The notes under the pieces were generated by a model, which saw only the letters and a list, made by a program, of their open reading frames with translations, was not told the DNA's origin and ran no database searches. DNA of 64,000 nt from NCBI RefSeq assembly GCF_900187985.1, contig NZ_FZOA01000001.1:62001-126000 (forward strand), read 5' to 3'. Origin of the DNA: Methylobacillus rhizosphaerae. GTDB taxonomy: Bacteria > Pseudomonadota > Gammaproteobacteria > Burkholderiales > Methylophilaceae. How positions within the stretch are numbered: the stretch's first letter is position 1; each line of letters begins with the position of its first letter. The position numbers and the translations under genes were made by a program. This document shows positions 7,199 through 16,511 of the stretch, piece after piece.

Positions 7199-7906
7199 AT
7201 GCAATTAGAACATACATCCAAGCAGTATGATGCCGAGCTGGAATCAGTCCGTGCCAAAGTGCTGGAAATGGGCGGTTTGGTTGAGCAGCAAATCGTCAAT
7301 GCTTTGGACGCTCTGATCAATGTCAATCTCACCTTGTCTGACAAAGTGATTGCTAATGATCACAGGGTGAATGCACTGGAAGTCCAGATTGATGAGGATT
7401 GCAGTCATATCATTGCACGTCGTCAGCCGGCAGCAGGGGATTTGCGCATGATCATGATGGTGGTCAAGACCATCACGGATTTGGAGCGCATTGGCGATGA
7501 GGCCACCAAGATTGCGCGTGTTGCGCAAAAGGTGTCTGAGTCCGGCCGTCTGTACACGCCACGTTTCAATGAAATCAAAACCATGGTGGGACATGTGCGT
7601 GAAATGTTGCGCACAGCCCTGGATGCCTTTGCGCGTCTGGACGTTACCAAAACCGTGGATGTGGCACGTCAGGACGAGCAGGTTGATGAACAGTTCCGTG
7701 CCGCGATGCGCCAGCTGATTACGTTTATGCTGGAAGATCCGCGTACTATTTCCATGTCGCTGGAAGTCCTGTTCGTTGCCAAGGCCATTGAACGTATCGG
7801 CGATCATGCCAAGAATATTGCCGAATATGTCATCTACATGGTAAAAGGCAAGGACGTACGCCATACCACGGTGCAGGAGATGGAGCGCGAAGCGCAGGAA
7901 CCATGA
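7199..7906 (+). CDS. phoU: Phosphate signalling protein PhoU
   Basis: A 235-residue PhoU with its two characteristic three-helix repeats. The metal-binding motifs are ITDLERIGDEATKIAR in the first repeat and AKAIERIGDHAKNIAEYV in the second. PhoU acts in the cytoplasm as a negative regulator between the Pst phosphate transporter and the PhoR/PhoB two-component system. No pst or pho genes are next to it. Instead it precedes an exopolyphosphatase gene 43 bp downstream, and ppk1 faces it, so the locus links phosphate signalling with polyphosphate turnover. Confidence 0.95.
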   Translation: MQLEHTSKQYDAELESVRAKVLEMGGLVEQQIVNALDALINVNLTLSDKVIANDHRVNALEVQIDEDCSHIIARRQPAAGDLRMIMMVVKTITDLERIGDEATKIARVAQKVSESGRLYTPRFNEIKTMVGHVREMLRTALDAFARLDVTKTVDVARQDEQVDEQFRAAMRQLITFMLEDPRTISMSLEVLFVAKAIERIGDHAKNIAEYVIYMVKGKDVRHTTVQEMEREAQEP

Positions 7907-7949
7907 CCGGGTTGGCACAGAGTTCCATCGATTCAATAGAAGGTTGAAT

Positions 7950-9449
7950 TTGGCTACAAGACCATCGGAGTTTCCAGAGATCGCTGCTGTCGATCTGGGT
8001 TCCAATAGTTTCCGTCTGCAGCTTGCACGAGTGACAGACGGACACCTGCTTTTCCATGATTCCCTGCGTGAGACGGTGCGTCTTGGCGCCGGGTTGGATG
8101 AGAAAAACAACCTGAGCACTGAGGCGCAGCAACGGGCAATCGATTGCCTGAAGCGTTTTGGCGAGCGCTTGAGGGGATTACCGCCGCAAGCTGTCCGTGC
8201 AGTGGCCACTAATACTTTCCGGGTGGCCCGCAATGCTCCCAATTTCATGAGGGAAGCCCAGGAGGCACTGGGTTTCCCGATAGAAATCATTGCTGGTCGC
8301 GAAGAGGCGCGCATGATTTTTGTCGGTGTCAGCCATAGTCTGCCTCCTGCGACACATAAACGCCTGGTGATCGATATCGGCGGCGGTTCCACAGAGTTCA
8401 TCATTGGACAAAGCCTGGAACCCATCGCCATGGAAAGCCTGTACATGGGTTGTGTCAGCTATAGCCTGCGTTATTTTCCTGACGGGAAAATTACCGAGGC
8501 AGGCATGCGGCGCGCGCGGATTGCTGCGGCGGCTGAAATCCAGGGGATACGCAAGCATTTTCTCTCTGAGGGCTGGGACGAAGCGGTTGGATCATCAGGA
8601 ACAGCCAAGGCGTTGGGGGAGATTTCCCGCTTGAGTGGGCTGGGTGAGGGTGAAATTACCCGTGACGGGCTGGAATTCATTTCCCAGCAAATATTGCAAG
8701 CAGGCAGTATCAGGAAAATTAACCTGCCAGGAATCAGTGCAGACCGGGCGGCGGTGTTGCCTGGAGGGGTGGCGGTTATGATGGCCGCATTCGATGCACT
8801 CAAGATAGAACGTATGACAGCAGCCAATAGCGCTTTGCGCGAGGGAGTGCTGTATGAGTTGCTGGGACGTTTGCATGACCAGGATGTCCGGGAGACGACA
8901 GTATCAAGCTTTATGCGGCGTTATCATGTGGAGCCTGACCAGGCCGAACGTGTGCGGGAACTGGCACTGGATCTCCTGGCCCAGTCCAGGTCCAGATTGC
9001 AGCATATGGATGCAGACACTGCAGCGCAATACCTGACCTGGGCAGCAAGCCTGCATGAGATTGGCATCTCTATTGCACATGCAGGCTATCATAAACATTC
9101 AGCTTATATCGTCGAAAACGCTGATATGCCTGGGTTCTCCAATATTGAGCAGGAAACGCTGGGCTTGCTGGTCAAGGCGCATCGGCGATCCCTAGGCAAA
9201 CTGGAAGCCAGCCTGATAGGGAGTCATGATCGTTTGCTGTTGGTTCTGATCCTGCGGCTGGCAGTGTTATTCCACCGCAATCGCCAGCCAGACCATTATC
9301 CACAGCCTGAATTATTGATCACAAAGTCTGGTTACCAGCTCAATATCGAGGCTGACTGGCTCAAGGAAAATCCCTTGACGGAAGCGGAGCTGTTGAACGA
9401 AGTGACATATTGGAAAGAAATCGGGCTGACCCTGGAACTGGGCGTTTGA
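7950..9449 (+). CDS. ppx: Exopolyphosphatase (Ppx/GppA family)
   Basis: Hydrolyses terminal phosphates of polyphosphate, and GppA-type members also hydrolyse pppGpp. About 499 residues. No ATG is available; I prefer the TTG at 7950, six bases after AAGG, over the TTG at 7944 that abuts the same site. The ASKHA fold is clear: phosphate-1 motif AAVDLGSNSFRLQLARV near the N-terminus, VIDIGGGSTEFIIG as phosphate-2, and a C-terminal HD-like helical domain (AASLHEIGISIAHAGYHKHSAYIV), as in long Ppx/GppA proteins. It follows phoU and is convergent with ppk1. Confidence 0.9.
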   Translation: MATRPSEFPEIAAVDLGSNSFRLQLARVTDGHLLFHDSLRETVRLGAGLDEKNNLSTEAQQRAIDCLKRFGERLRGLPPQAVRAVATNTFRVARNAPNFMREAQEALGFPIEIIAGREEARMIFVGVSHSLPPATHKRLVIDIGGGSTEFIIGQSLEPIAMESLYMGCVSYSLRYFPDGKITEAGMRRARIAAAAEIQGIRKHFLSEGWDEAVGSSGTAKALGEISRLSGLGEGEITRDGLEFISQQILQAGSIRKINLPGISADRAAVLPGGVAVMMAAFDALKIERMTAANSALREGVLYELLGRLHDQDVRETTVSSFMRRYHVEPDQAERVRELALDLLAQSRSRLQHMDADTAAQYLTWAASLHEIGISIAHAGYHKHSAYIVENADMPGFSNIEQETLGLLVKAHRRSLGKLEASLIGSHDRLLLVLILRLAVLFHRNRQPDHYPQPELLITKSGYQLNIEADWLKENPLTEAELLNEVTYWKEIGLTLELGV

Positions 9450-9470
9450 GGCATTGGGCAGTCCCGCATG

Positions 9471-9501
9471 AAAAAGGCCGATAGTCGTATCGGCCTTTTT
9501 T
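9471..9501. terminator. Bidirectional terminator between ppx and ppk1
   Basis: AAAAAGGCCGATA and TATCGGCCTTTTT pair around a 4-base loop, giving A-runs and T-runs on both sides. This is a classic intrinsic terminator that works in both directions, 21 bases after the ppx stop and 20 bases after the ppk1 stop on the other strand. Confidence 0.93.
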
Positions 9502-9521
9502 GTGGATAACGCTGGATTGGC

Positions 9522-11603
9522 TCAAACGTCCGGCAATATTTCCTGTCCATGTTCCTGCATCAGGAACTGCTGTGCAGTGAAACTGGCCCTGCGGTTTGGC
9601 TTGAGCGCATAACTGCCATCCTGCTGCATCTCCCAGGCGTTGGTATTGTCCTTAAGGTAAGGTTCCAGCCCTTCCTTGAATACACGTCGCTTCGCTTTCG
9701 CATCCAGTAGCGGGAAGCAGATCTCGATACGGCGGAAAAAGTTGCGGTACATCCAGTCTGCACTGGAAAGATGGATGTGTTCTGCCCCATTGTCATAGAA
9801 ATAGAAAATGCGGGTGTGCTCGAGAAAACGGCCGACGATGGAGCGCACCCTGATATTTTCCGAGACGCCGGGAATGCCGGGGCGCAATGCACAGACGCCA
9901 CGCACGATGAGGTCGATTTGCACACCGGCCGTGGATGCATCGTAAAGGGCACGGATCACGTCAGGATCCAGCAGCGCATTCATCTTGGCGATAATACGGG
10001 CTTTTTTGCCGGAGCGGGCAATGTCAGCTTCATTCTGAATGGCCTTGACCATGCGTTGATGCAAGGTGAACGGGGATTGCCAGAGATGGCGCAGTTTGCT
10101 GGCGCGGCCAAGTCCGGTCAGCTGCGCGAATACATCATTGACGTCCTCACTGATCTCCTCCTGGCAGGTCAGTACCCCGAAATCGGTATACAGCCGTGCT
10201 GTCCGCTGGTGGTAATTGCCTGTGGCGATATGTACATAGCGACGCAGCTTATCTTCTTCGCGGCGCACGACCATGGCCATCTTGGCGTGTGTCTTGTGGC
10301 CGACGACACCGTAGACTACATGGGCACCGGCATTCTCAAGCTTGGCGGCCCAATTAATATTGGCTTCTTCATCGAAGCGCGCCAGCAGTTCCACCACCAC
10401 TGTGACTTCTTTGCCGCGCTGCGCTGCTTCAATCAATGATTTCATCAGCGTTGAGTCTGCGCTGGTACGATAGAACGTCTGCTTGATTGCCAGAACCTGA
10501 GGGTCTTCTGCCGCCTGTTTGATGAATTCAATCACAGGATTGAATGACTGGAACGGATGATGCAGCAGAATATCCTGTTTGCGGATTGCCTTGAAGATAT
10601 CCGCTTCCTTGAGCAGTTCTTTCGGCAGACTCGGTGTGTAGTGTGCAAACTTGAGGTCAGGGCGGTCAACGCTGTCCGGAATCTGCATCAGGCGTACCAG
10701 GTTGACCAGGCCGTTTACTTGATACAGGTCTTCCTGTGTCAACCCAAATTGGCCGAGCAGGAAGGAGGACATCTCTGCCGGGCAGTTATCTGCTACTTCC
10801 AGGCGTACCGCGTCGCCGTACTGGCGATGAGCCAGTTCACCCTGCAAAGCCAACCTGAGGTCGGTGGTGTCTTCATCATCCAGAATCAGGTCAGTGTCGC
10901 GCGTGACACGGAATTGGTAGCAACCCTTCACCGTCATGCCGGAGAATAATTCGCTGACATGGGCATGCAGGATGGAGGACAGGAATACAAAACCATGGTC
11001 ACAGCCGGCAATCTCGCGTGGCAGGCGGATGACGCGCGGTAAGGCGCGAGGTGCCTGCACAATGGCTACGCCGGAATTACGCCCGAAAGCATCCTTGCCT
11101 TCCAGTTCAACGGCGAAATTGAGGCTCTTGTTGAGTACGCGCGGAAATGGATGTGCTGGGTCCAGGCCGATAGGCGTGAGGATAGGCATCAGCTCGCGGA
11201 AAAAATAGGCGGCAATCCATTCGCGCTGAGTATCGTTCCAGTCCCCACGGCGGATAAAGCGGATTTCTTCTGCCGCCAGTTGCGGCAGCACCACATCGTT
11301 GAGGATTTTGTACTGGAGCTCGACCATCTCGTGCGCCATGCTGCTGACTGTTGCCAGTGCCTGCTTGGGCAGGAGGCCATCTGGGCCTATGTGTGGAGAG
11401 TTGTACTTGATCTGGTTTTTGAGACCGGCAACGCGCACCTCGAAAAACTCATCCATGTTGCTGCTGAAAATGCAGAGAAACTTCAGGCGTTCCAATAGGG
11501 GAACCCGTTCATCCTCTGCTTGCGCCAGCACGCGGCGATTGAAGGCTAGAATGCCGAGTTCGCGATTGATAAAGTATTCGGGATTCAATTTAACGGGCAA
11601 CAT
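9522..11603 (-). CDS. ppk1: Polyphosphate kinase 1
   Basis: Makes polyphosphate reversibly from ATP at the membrane. It has 693 residues, the normal PPK1 length. Features: N-terminal domain start YFINRELGILAFNRRVLAQA and FLCIFSSNMDEFFEVRVAGL; catalytic phospholipase D-like motifs GHKTHAKMAMVVRRE and YVHIATGNYHQRTARLYTDF with the conserved His and Arg residues; and the second C-terminal domain SIVGRFLEHTRIFYFYDNG. It is convergent with ppx, so synthesis and degradation genes meet at a shared terminator. yggX lies 52 bp upstream on the same strand. Confidence 0.97.
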   Translation of the reverse strand: MLPVKLNPEYFINRELGILAFNRRVLAQAEDERVPLLERLKFLCIFSSNMDEFFEVRVAGLKNQIKYNSPHIGPDGLLPKQALATVSSMAHEMVELQYKILNDVVLPQLAAEEIRFIRRGDWNDTQREWIAAYFFRELMPILTPIGLDPAHPFPRVLNKSLNFAVELEGKDAFGRNSGVAIVQAPRALPRVIRLPREIAGCDHGFVFLSSILHAHVSELFSGMTVKGCYQFRVTRDTDLILDDEDTTDLRLALQGELAHRQYGDAVRLEVADNCPAEMSSFLLGQFGLTQEDLYQVNGLVNLVRLMQIPDSVDRPDLKFAHYTPSLPKELLKEADIFKAIRKQDILLHHPFQSFNPVIEFIKQAAEDPQVLAIKQTFYRTSADSTLMKSLIEAAQRGKEVTVVVELLARFDEEANINWAAKLENAGAHVVYGVVGHKTHAKMAMVVRREEDKLRRYVHIATGNYHQRTARLYTDFGVLTCQEEISEDVNDVFAQLTGLGRASKLRHLWQSPFTLHQRMVKAIQNEADIARSGKKARIIAKMNALLDPDVIRALYDASTAGVQIDLIVRGVCALRPGIPGVSENIRVRSIVGRFLEHTRIFYFYDNGAEHIHLSSADWMYRNFFRRIEICFPLLDAKAKRRVFKEGLEPYLKDNTNAWEMQQDGSYALKPNRRASFTAQQFLMQEHGQEILPDV

Positions 11604-11655
11604 GATATAAAAACCTTACTCTATGCCCGTAATATGACAATTTAATGAAAACTGA

Positions 11656-11928
11656 TCAACTGTTGGGTGGGACATAGCCTGAAGCCGTGTCAGCACCATC
11701 TCCGAAGAAATAGGCTTCGGTTTGTTGGGTGAGGTACTGGCGTGCGGACGCATCAGCAAGACTCAGGCGGTTTTCATTGACCAGCATGGTCTGTTGTTTC
11801 AGCCATCCTGCCCAGGCTTCCTTGGAAACATGTTCGTAAATACGTTTGCCCAGCTCGCCAGGATATGGTGGAAAGTCCAGTCCGTCCGCGTTGCGGCCCA
11901 ATTTGATACAAAAAACAGTGCGTGCCAT
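11656..11928 (-). CDS. yggX: Probable Fe(II)-trafficking protein YggX
   Basis: A 90-residue YggX family protein: [20 protein letters not shown] with the conserved Cys7, [19 protein letters not shown], and [16 protein letters not shown]. The family protects iron-sulfur proteins from oxidation and is proposed to handle intracellular Fe(II) in the cytoplasm. It lies between a TonB-dependent receptor gene and ppk1 on the same strand. The C-terminus ([11 protein letters not shown]) is typical. Confidence 0.95.
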   Translation of the reverse strand: MARTVFCIKLGRNADGLDFPPYPGELGKRIYEHVSKEAWAGWLKQQTMLVNENRLSLADASARQYLTQQTEAYFFGDGADTASGYVPPNS

Positions 11929-12016
11929 GATCCAGCTCAGAAAGTTGCGTGAAGAAGAGCCATATCATAACGCAAGCTGCAGGCTGGTGCGATAGCCTGC
12001 AGCTTGTTGCCTGTGT

Positions 12017-14071
12017 CTAGAACTCGCCGCGCAGGCCGACCAACAGGGAACGGCCACCCATGGGGGCAATGTCCTTGAGGATGGAAGTATGATCACGTAT
12101 GGTCTGGTCAAGCAGGTTATAGGCTTTGGCGAAAGCTTCCAGTTGGAAGGGCTGGGGACTGGGCAGCTTATAGGTCAATGTTGCATTGACCAGCGTGTAG
12201 CCATCAGTCGTCAGCTCATTCTCATCGGTACGGTTCTGCTTGAATGCATGTAATACGTCGAGCCTGGAGCCGAAGCGGTTGTAGCGATAGTCCAGTCCGA
12301 AGCCGAGTTTGAGTGGGGAGATGCGCGGCAGGGAGCCGCCGGTGTCGCGGTTGGTGGCGCGCACATAATCTCCCCGCAGGTTGAGGTCCAGCGAACCGGT
12401 TCTGTCATAAACGCGGAACTTGCCTTCTGCCTCAATACCCTTGAATACTGCTCTGGCACCCTTGAATTCAGCTTCTGCGATATCGGAATCCGCCTGGCCT
12501 GCTTCGCCTTCCTCATTGACGAGATTGCCACTGTTGAACAGGCCGATGAAGTTGCTGAAGCGGGTGTAATAAGCCCCGATACTGAAACTATTGTGATCCT
12601 GTTTCCAGCGTAGTTGCGCATCTATGCCATTGGAACGTTCCTTGTCCAGATTACTGGAACCAATTTCGTATTGGTCGGTAGCGACATGCACGCCATCGGC
12701 ATATAGCTCAAAATAGCTGGGAGCGCGTTCATTGTGCGACAGGTTGGTAGTCAGCGACCACTGGTCGTTGAGAGTGAACAGGGCACCGGTTGCCAGGCTG
12801 TAGGGTGTGAACGAACGTGATTCGCTGGGGCCGAAATCCGCCCCGCCCCTGGATTCTATCTTTGCATGTTCTACGCGTCCGCCAAATGTGAGCTTCACTG
12901 TGTCCAGGGGGAGCTCTTCATAGAGGTACACGGCTTGTGTGCTGGTGCGGTTTGCTGGGACAAAGGCCTCTTCGCCCAACGCTTCAAAGCGGGAGTTGTG
13001 GAACTGCACGCCAACGACGCCAGATAATGGACCAATGTTGCCATGTGTGGCTTCGATAGAGCCTTCCACCCCGCGATTCTTGAAGGTTGTGCCTACCTCG
13101 CCATCTTCCAGCTCACGGTGTTTATAATCGGTATAGGCCATGCGTACCTTGACCTTGCTGATAATGGTGCCGAGGTCACGTAACTCCGAAGCAAAATCCC
13201 AACGGTCACTTTTCATGTCAATCGTGACATCGGGCTCGGCGACGGTACCGTATTTATTGTTGAAGGTGGAATAGGACATGCCGACATAGCCATTTTCCAG
13301 GGCGATGGATGCGCCGATGGCGCCGCCATCTGCATCTGAACCACTATTGACCAGTCTGCCCTTGTGTTCGCGGGATTCACCTGTGGCTTCACTCTTGCGG
13401 CGGGACATGGCGTAACCCGGGATATCCAGGTCATCGGTCTTGCGCTTGTATGCATCAGCATGAATGGTCAGCACACCATTGCCTGCATCCAGCACAATGG
13501 CACCATTTTTCTGGTTTTCTGCACCACCGAACCGGACCTCGCTACGGCCTGTGATGCCATCAATGGCTTCTTTGGGGATGCGGTGGTCAATGGCATTCAC
13601 CACGCCGCCTACTGCACTGCCACCATAGAGCAAGGCAGCAGGGCCGCGGACTACGTCAATCTGCTCGATGACTAGTGGATCCAGTGCAATTGCATGATCA
13701 AAACTCAGGCTGGAAGCATCCAGGATACCAACGCCATTCTGCATCATGCGCACGCGCTCCCCATCCAGTCCGCGGATGACAGGGCGGGAGGCATTCGGGC
13801 CGAAATAAGTCGAGGATACGCCTGGAATGGATTTCAAGGTTTCTCCCAGCGTGCTTTCACGCTGGAGTGAGAGCTCCCGGCCGCTCAACGTGGAAACCGG
13901 GGTTACCATTTCATCAGAGGCGACTCCCAGAGGGTTGGCTGTGACGGCAATCGTCGGCAGTTCAATGTTGTCCGCGGCCTTGGCCAGTGGGATGGATAAG
14001 GTGCTGCCAAATGCAACGCTGATGGCAAGCAGGATTTTCTTTGGCGCAGGCGCCATGCTGTAATGCTGCAT
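12017..14071 (-). CDS. ZnuD-like TonB-dependent outer-membrane receptor
   Basis: A 684-residue TonB-dependent receptor with a signal peptide (ILLAISVAFGSTLSIPLAKA), a plug (SIPGVSSTYFGPNASRPVIRG; DPLVIEQIDVVRGPAALLYG; GGSAVGGVVNAIDHRIP) and a beta-barrel ending LVGLRGEF. The plug is close in sequence to ZnuD, the zinc/haem receptor of Neisseria, so zinc or another metal is the best guess for the ligand. I do not see the long His-rich loops of meningococcal ZnuD, so the substrate stays open. A small exported His/Cys protein gene lies 97 bp upstream on the same strand, a pairing that favours metal uptake. The start could also be the ATG five codons further in. Confidence 0.85.
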   Translation of the reverse strand: MQHYSMAPAPKKILLAISVAFGSTLSIPLAKAADNIELPTIAVTANPLGVASDEMVTPVSTLSGRELSLQRESTLGETLKSIPGVSSTYFGPNASRPVIRGLDGERVRMMQNGVGILDASSLSFDHAIALDPLVIEQIDVVRGPAALLYGGSAVGGVVNAIDHRIPKEAIDGITGRSEVRFGGAENQKNGAIVLDAGNGVLTIHADAYKRKTDDLDIPGYAMSRRKSEATGESREHKGRLVNSGSDADGGAIGASIALENGYVGMSYSTFNNKYGTVAEPDVTIDMKSDRWDFASELRDLGTIISKVKVRMAYTDYKHRELEDGEVGTTFKNRGVEGSIEATHGNIGPLSGVVGVQFHNSRFEALGEEAFVPANRTSTQAVYLYEELPLDTVKLTFGGRVEHAKIESRGGADFGPSESRSFTPYSLATGALFTLNDQWSLTTNLSHNERAPSYFELYADGVHVATDQYEIGSSNLDKERSNGIDAQLRWKQDHNSFSIGAYYTRFSNFIGLFNSGNLVNEEGEAGQADSDIAEAEFKGARAVFKGIEAEGKFRVYDRTGSLDLNLRGDYVRATNRDTGGSLPRISPLKLGFGLDYRYNRFGSRLDVLHAFKQNRTDENELTTDGYTLVNATLTYKLPSPQPFQLEAFAKAYNLLDQTIRDHTSILKDIAPMGGRSLLVGLRGEF

Positions 14072-14168
14072 ATTCTTCTCGTATCAATGGTTAACTGGTG
14101 TGCCAGGCATGCTGCAGATGGGTGCGATGCTGGTAACACTTAGGGATAGCAACATCCCGGATCTTGAG

Positions 14169-14480
14169 TTATGACGTTGAAACGAGTGTCAGGGGTGGCG
14201 CGCGGCAAGTGTAACTGGCAGGAAAATCTATGCTTTGCCGGGAAACAGGCGGTGTGAAGGTGTGTTCGTATGCAGTGGCAGCATGGAGCACATGCGGTGT
14301 GACCGGGATCGCACTGCCCATGCTGCTGAAGTGCAAGCATTGCTCACAGAATGTAGAGTGCGGCGCCTTGGTTTGGGTGTGCTGATCCTCAATATGCGAA
14401 ATTGCATGCGTGGCAACCGCTTGCTGGCTGAACAGCAGCAATAGGGATAGCACATAGGCATGCAGATATTTTCGCAACAT
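14169..14480 (-). CDS. Small exported His/Cys protein (DUF2946-like)
   Basis: A 103-residue protein with a signal peptide (MLRKYLHAYVLSLLLLFSQ, cleaved after AVA at about 23). A mature part follows with clustered His and a CxxC pair: THAISHIEDQHTQ, then STFCEQCLHF. The pattern resembles small DUF2946-type proteins found next to metal-uptake TonB receptors, but I could not confirm the family. The His/CxxC arrangement suggests metal binding in the periplasm. It precedes the ZnuD-like receptor on the same strand with 97 bp between. It starts only 26 bases after the sodB terminator, leaving little room for a promoter. Confidence 0.65.
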   Translation of the reverse strand: MLRKYLHAYVLSLLLLFSQQAVATHAISHIEDQHTQTKAPHSTFCEQCLHFSSMGSAIPVTPHVLHAATAYEHTFTPPVSRQSIDFPASYTCRAPPLTLVSTS

Positions 14481-14504
14481 AGTTGCATTCTAGCAGGGTG
14501 AGCC

Positions 14505-14543
14505 GAAAAAAGAAACGGTCAGGAGATGAATGATCCTGACCGT
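14505..14543 (-). terminator. Intrinsic terminator of sodB
   Basis: On the reverse strand ACGGTCAGGA and TCCTGACCGT form a 10-bp stem with a 9-base loop, followed by TTTCTTTTTT. It lies about 42 bases after the sodB stop and separates sodB from the downstream DUF2946-like gene. Confidence 0.88.
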
Positions 14544-14584
14544 ACGCTGGAGGGCAGCTATGGTGGATAGCTGCGCTTGAGGTT

Positions 14585-15166
14585 TTAGGCTGTGAAATTG
14601 GCAGCCACAAAATCCCAATTGATGATATTCCAGAATTCTTCCGCATACTTGGGGCGTGCATTGCGATAATCCACGTAGTAGGCGTGTTCCCATACATCAA
14701 TGGTCAACAATGGAGTTTGTCCTTTGGTCAGCGGTGTTTCTGCATTGCTGGTGCTTTCCAGGCCAAGGCTGCCATCAGCATTCTTTACCAGCCATGCCCA
14801 GCCGGCGCCAAACGTGGTGATGGCCTTCTGGGTGAATTGCTTCTTGAACTCTTCAAAAGAACCAAAAGTCTTGTTGATGGCATCAGCCAGTACGCCTGTA
14901 GGTTCGCCACCACCGTTTGGCTTGAAGCAATTCCAGTAGAAAGTATGGTTCCAGACCTGGGCAGCGTTATTGAAGATACCGCCGGAAGATTGCTTGATGA
15001 TCTCTTCCAGAGAGGCATTTTCAAACTCAGTTCCTTGGGTCAGGTTGTTTAGGTTAGTCACATAAGCCTGATGGTGCTTGCCATAGTGAAAGTCGATGGT
15101 TTCAGCAGAAATGACGGGTTCCAGGGCATCCTTGGCATAAGGGAGCGGAGGAAGTTGATGAGCCAT
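14585..15166 (-). CDS. sodB: Iron superoxide dismutase SodB
   Basis: Cytoplasmic dismutation of superoxide. The 193 residues match FeSOD length. Metal ligands are visible: H27 in [12 protein letters not shown], the His in [10 protein letters not shown], and Asp/His in [15 protein letters not shown]. The Gln in NNAAQVWNH and the overall motif pattern indicate the iron rather than the manganese form. The gene has its own terminator and a Fur-box-like site 75-87 bases upstream, which suggests iron-responsive expression. Confidence 0.97.
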   Translation of the reverse strand: MAHQLPPLPYAKDALEPVISAETIDFHYGKHHQAYVTNLNNLTQGTEFENASLEEIIKQSSGGIFNNAAQVWNHTFYWNCFKPNGGGEPTGVLADAINKTFGSFEEFKKQFTQKAITTFGAGWAWLVKNADGSLGLESTSNAETPLTKGQTPLLTIDVWEHAYYVDYRNARPKYAEEFWNIINWDFVAANFTA

Positions 15167-15240
15167 GCTTATTCCTTTTCATATTTGGTTGCAAGAAATT
15201 GGCAGGCATTTTGCCATAAGAGAAAAAATGCTGAGGTAGC

Positions 15241-15256
15241 GCAAATCATTCTCGAA
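15241..15256 (-). promoter_or_regulatory. Fur-box-like site upstream of sodB
   Basis: The reverse strand carries GAGAATGATTTGC (15241-15253), 75-87 bases before the sodB start. The same 13 bases occur between the PepSY gene and the siderophore receptor at 43146-43158. Eight of the first ten bases match the Fur-box consensus GATAATGATA. A shared regulator of the Fur type is the simplest reading, but binding is not shown. Confidence 0.5.
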
Positions 15257-15300
15257 TGCAGTCAGAACATGCCTGTCCGTAGACAGGCACTTGGGAGATA

Positions 15301-16383
15301 TCAGGGCAGGGCGAATGGGGTGGGATCGGTCCAGGGCTTGTCGCCACATACCAATGCAGCAATCAGGCTGGCGCTGGCAGGGCCCATGGTCAGGCCATAG
15401 CGGAAGTGGCCTGTATTGAGGAACAAGTTTTCTACTTGCGGATGCGGGCCGATGACGGGCATATTCTCTGGTGTGCCAGGCCGCAGCCCGCTCCAGTGCT
15501 TGATGACGGGAAGCTGGTGGAGCTCTGGCATCAGGGCTTCTGCCTTGACGCAGATTTCCTCGCGTACCGTGCCGGTCGTGGATGCATCAAAACCTACATC
15601 TTCCAGTGTGCTGCCAGCCAGCAAGTAGCCATCGCGCCGGGGTACCAGGTAAAAACCTTCCCGATAAATCACGGTGTCTGGAACACGTTCCGGCTTATAA
15701 AGCACAATCTGTCCACGCATGGGTTTGATCTGCAGCTTGTCTGCCACTTCTTTCAACAGGTCAAAACTCCAGGCGCCGGAAGTCACGATGAACCGATCTG
15801 CCTGCAGGGTTTCACCATTGGTGGTGCGCCATGAAGTCAGCTTGGATTCGCCGGTAGCCAGGGGCACGAGTTCAGTATGCTCCAATAACCTTACATCGTG
15901 CGATTCCAGCCAGGCACGCAATGCATGCATGATGCACGGAGGACGTATCTGCTTGACGTCAGGCAGATACAAGGCATTTTCCCCCCTGGAAGATTGCACC
16001 CCGAATCGGGAGGCTTCCACTTCCTCCACTGTCATACGGTAGCGCTCGCACCAGGACAGCGCTGCCTCTCGATCAAAACTCGGGAGCAATAGAAAACCTG
16101 AGTGAAGCAGTTGCGGATCTATGCCGGTTTCCCTGAACAGGCGCGCGCAAATATCGTTGTACAAGGCAGAACCATGGTTGGTCAAGGTATTGACATGATC
16201 GGAATACATCCAGGGAAGCAGGGGGAACATGATGCCTGCTCCTGCCCACGAGGATTCTCCCGAGGTCTGGCTGGCAATCTGGTTGCGCTCGACAATGGTG
16301 ACTTTACAACCACGCGATACCAGTTCCATGGCAGTGAGGCAGCCGACAATGCCGCCACCTGCAATCAATACGTGCAGGCTCAT
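15301..16383 (-). CDS. thiO: FAD-dependent glycine oxidase ThiO-like
   Basis: A 360-residue DAO-family flavoprotein. The N-terminal dinucleotide fold VLIAGGGIVGCLTAMELVSRG and ERNQIASQTSGESSWAGAGIMFPL are typical of glycine oxidase ThiO, as are the C-terminal GLRPGTPENMPVIGP and LFLNTGHFRYGLTMGPASA. ThiO oxidises glycine to iminoglycine for the thiazole half of thiamine in bacteria without ThiH. No other thi genes are in the window, so the thiamine role comes from sequence similarity alone. It is transcribed leftward, divergent from kdsD. Other DAO-family amine oxidases remain possible. Confidence 0.8.
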   Translation of the reverse strand: MSLHVLIAGGGIVGCLTAMELVSRGCKVTIVERNQIASQTSGESSWAGAGIMFPLLPWMYSDHVNTLTNHGSALYNDICARLFRETGIDPQLLHSGFLLLPSFDREAALSWCERYRMTVEEVEASRFGVQSSRGENALYLPDVKQIRPPCIMHALRAWLESHDVRLLEHTELVPLATGESKLTSWRTTNGETLQADRFIVTSGAWSFDLLKEVADKLQIKPMRGQIVLYKPERVPDTVIYREGFYLVPRRDGYLLAGSTLEDVGFDASTTGTVREEICVKAEALMPELHQLPVIKHWSGLRPGTPENMPVIGPHPQVENLFLNTGHFRYGLTMGPASASLIAALVCGDKPWTDPTPFALP

Positions 16384-16511
16384 GGCTGGGAGTTCCGGGG
16401 AGGCTGAATGAAACGACTTTCAGGGCTTGGCAAATTATTCACGCAAAAATTATGCCGACTTTGACGGCATATCCTTTATTCAGGGAACGTTCCCTTTTAT
16501 ACTTGGCAGAT

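Noticed and set aside
7244-8446. Reverse open frame of 400 codons across phoU and ppx
   Set aside because: It spans two well-supported forward genes on the opposite strand and has no recognisable domain; codon bias of the real genes explains it.
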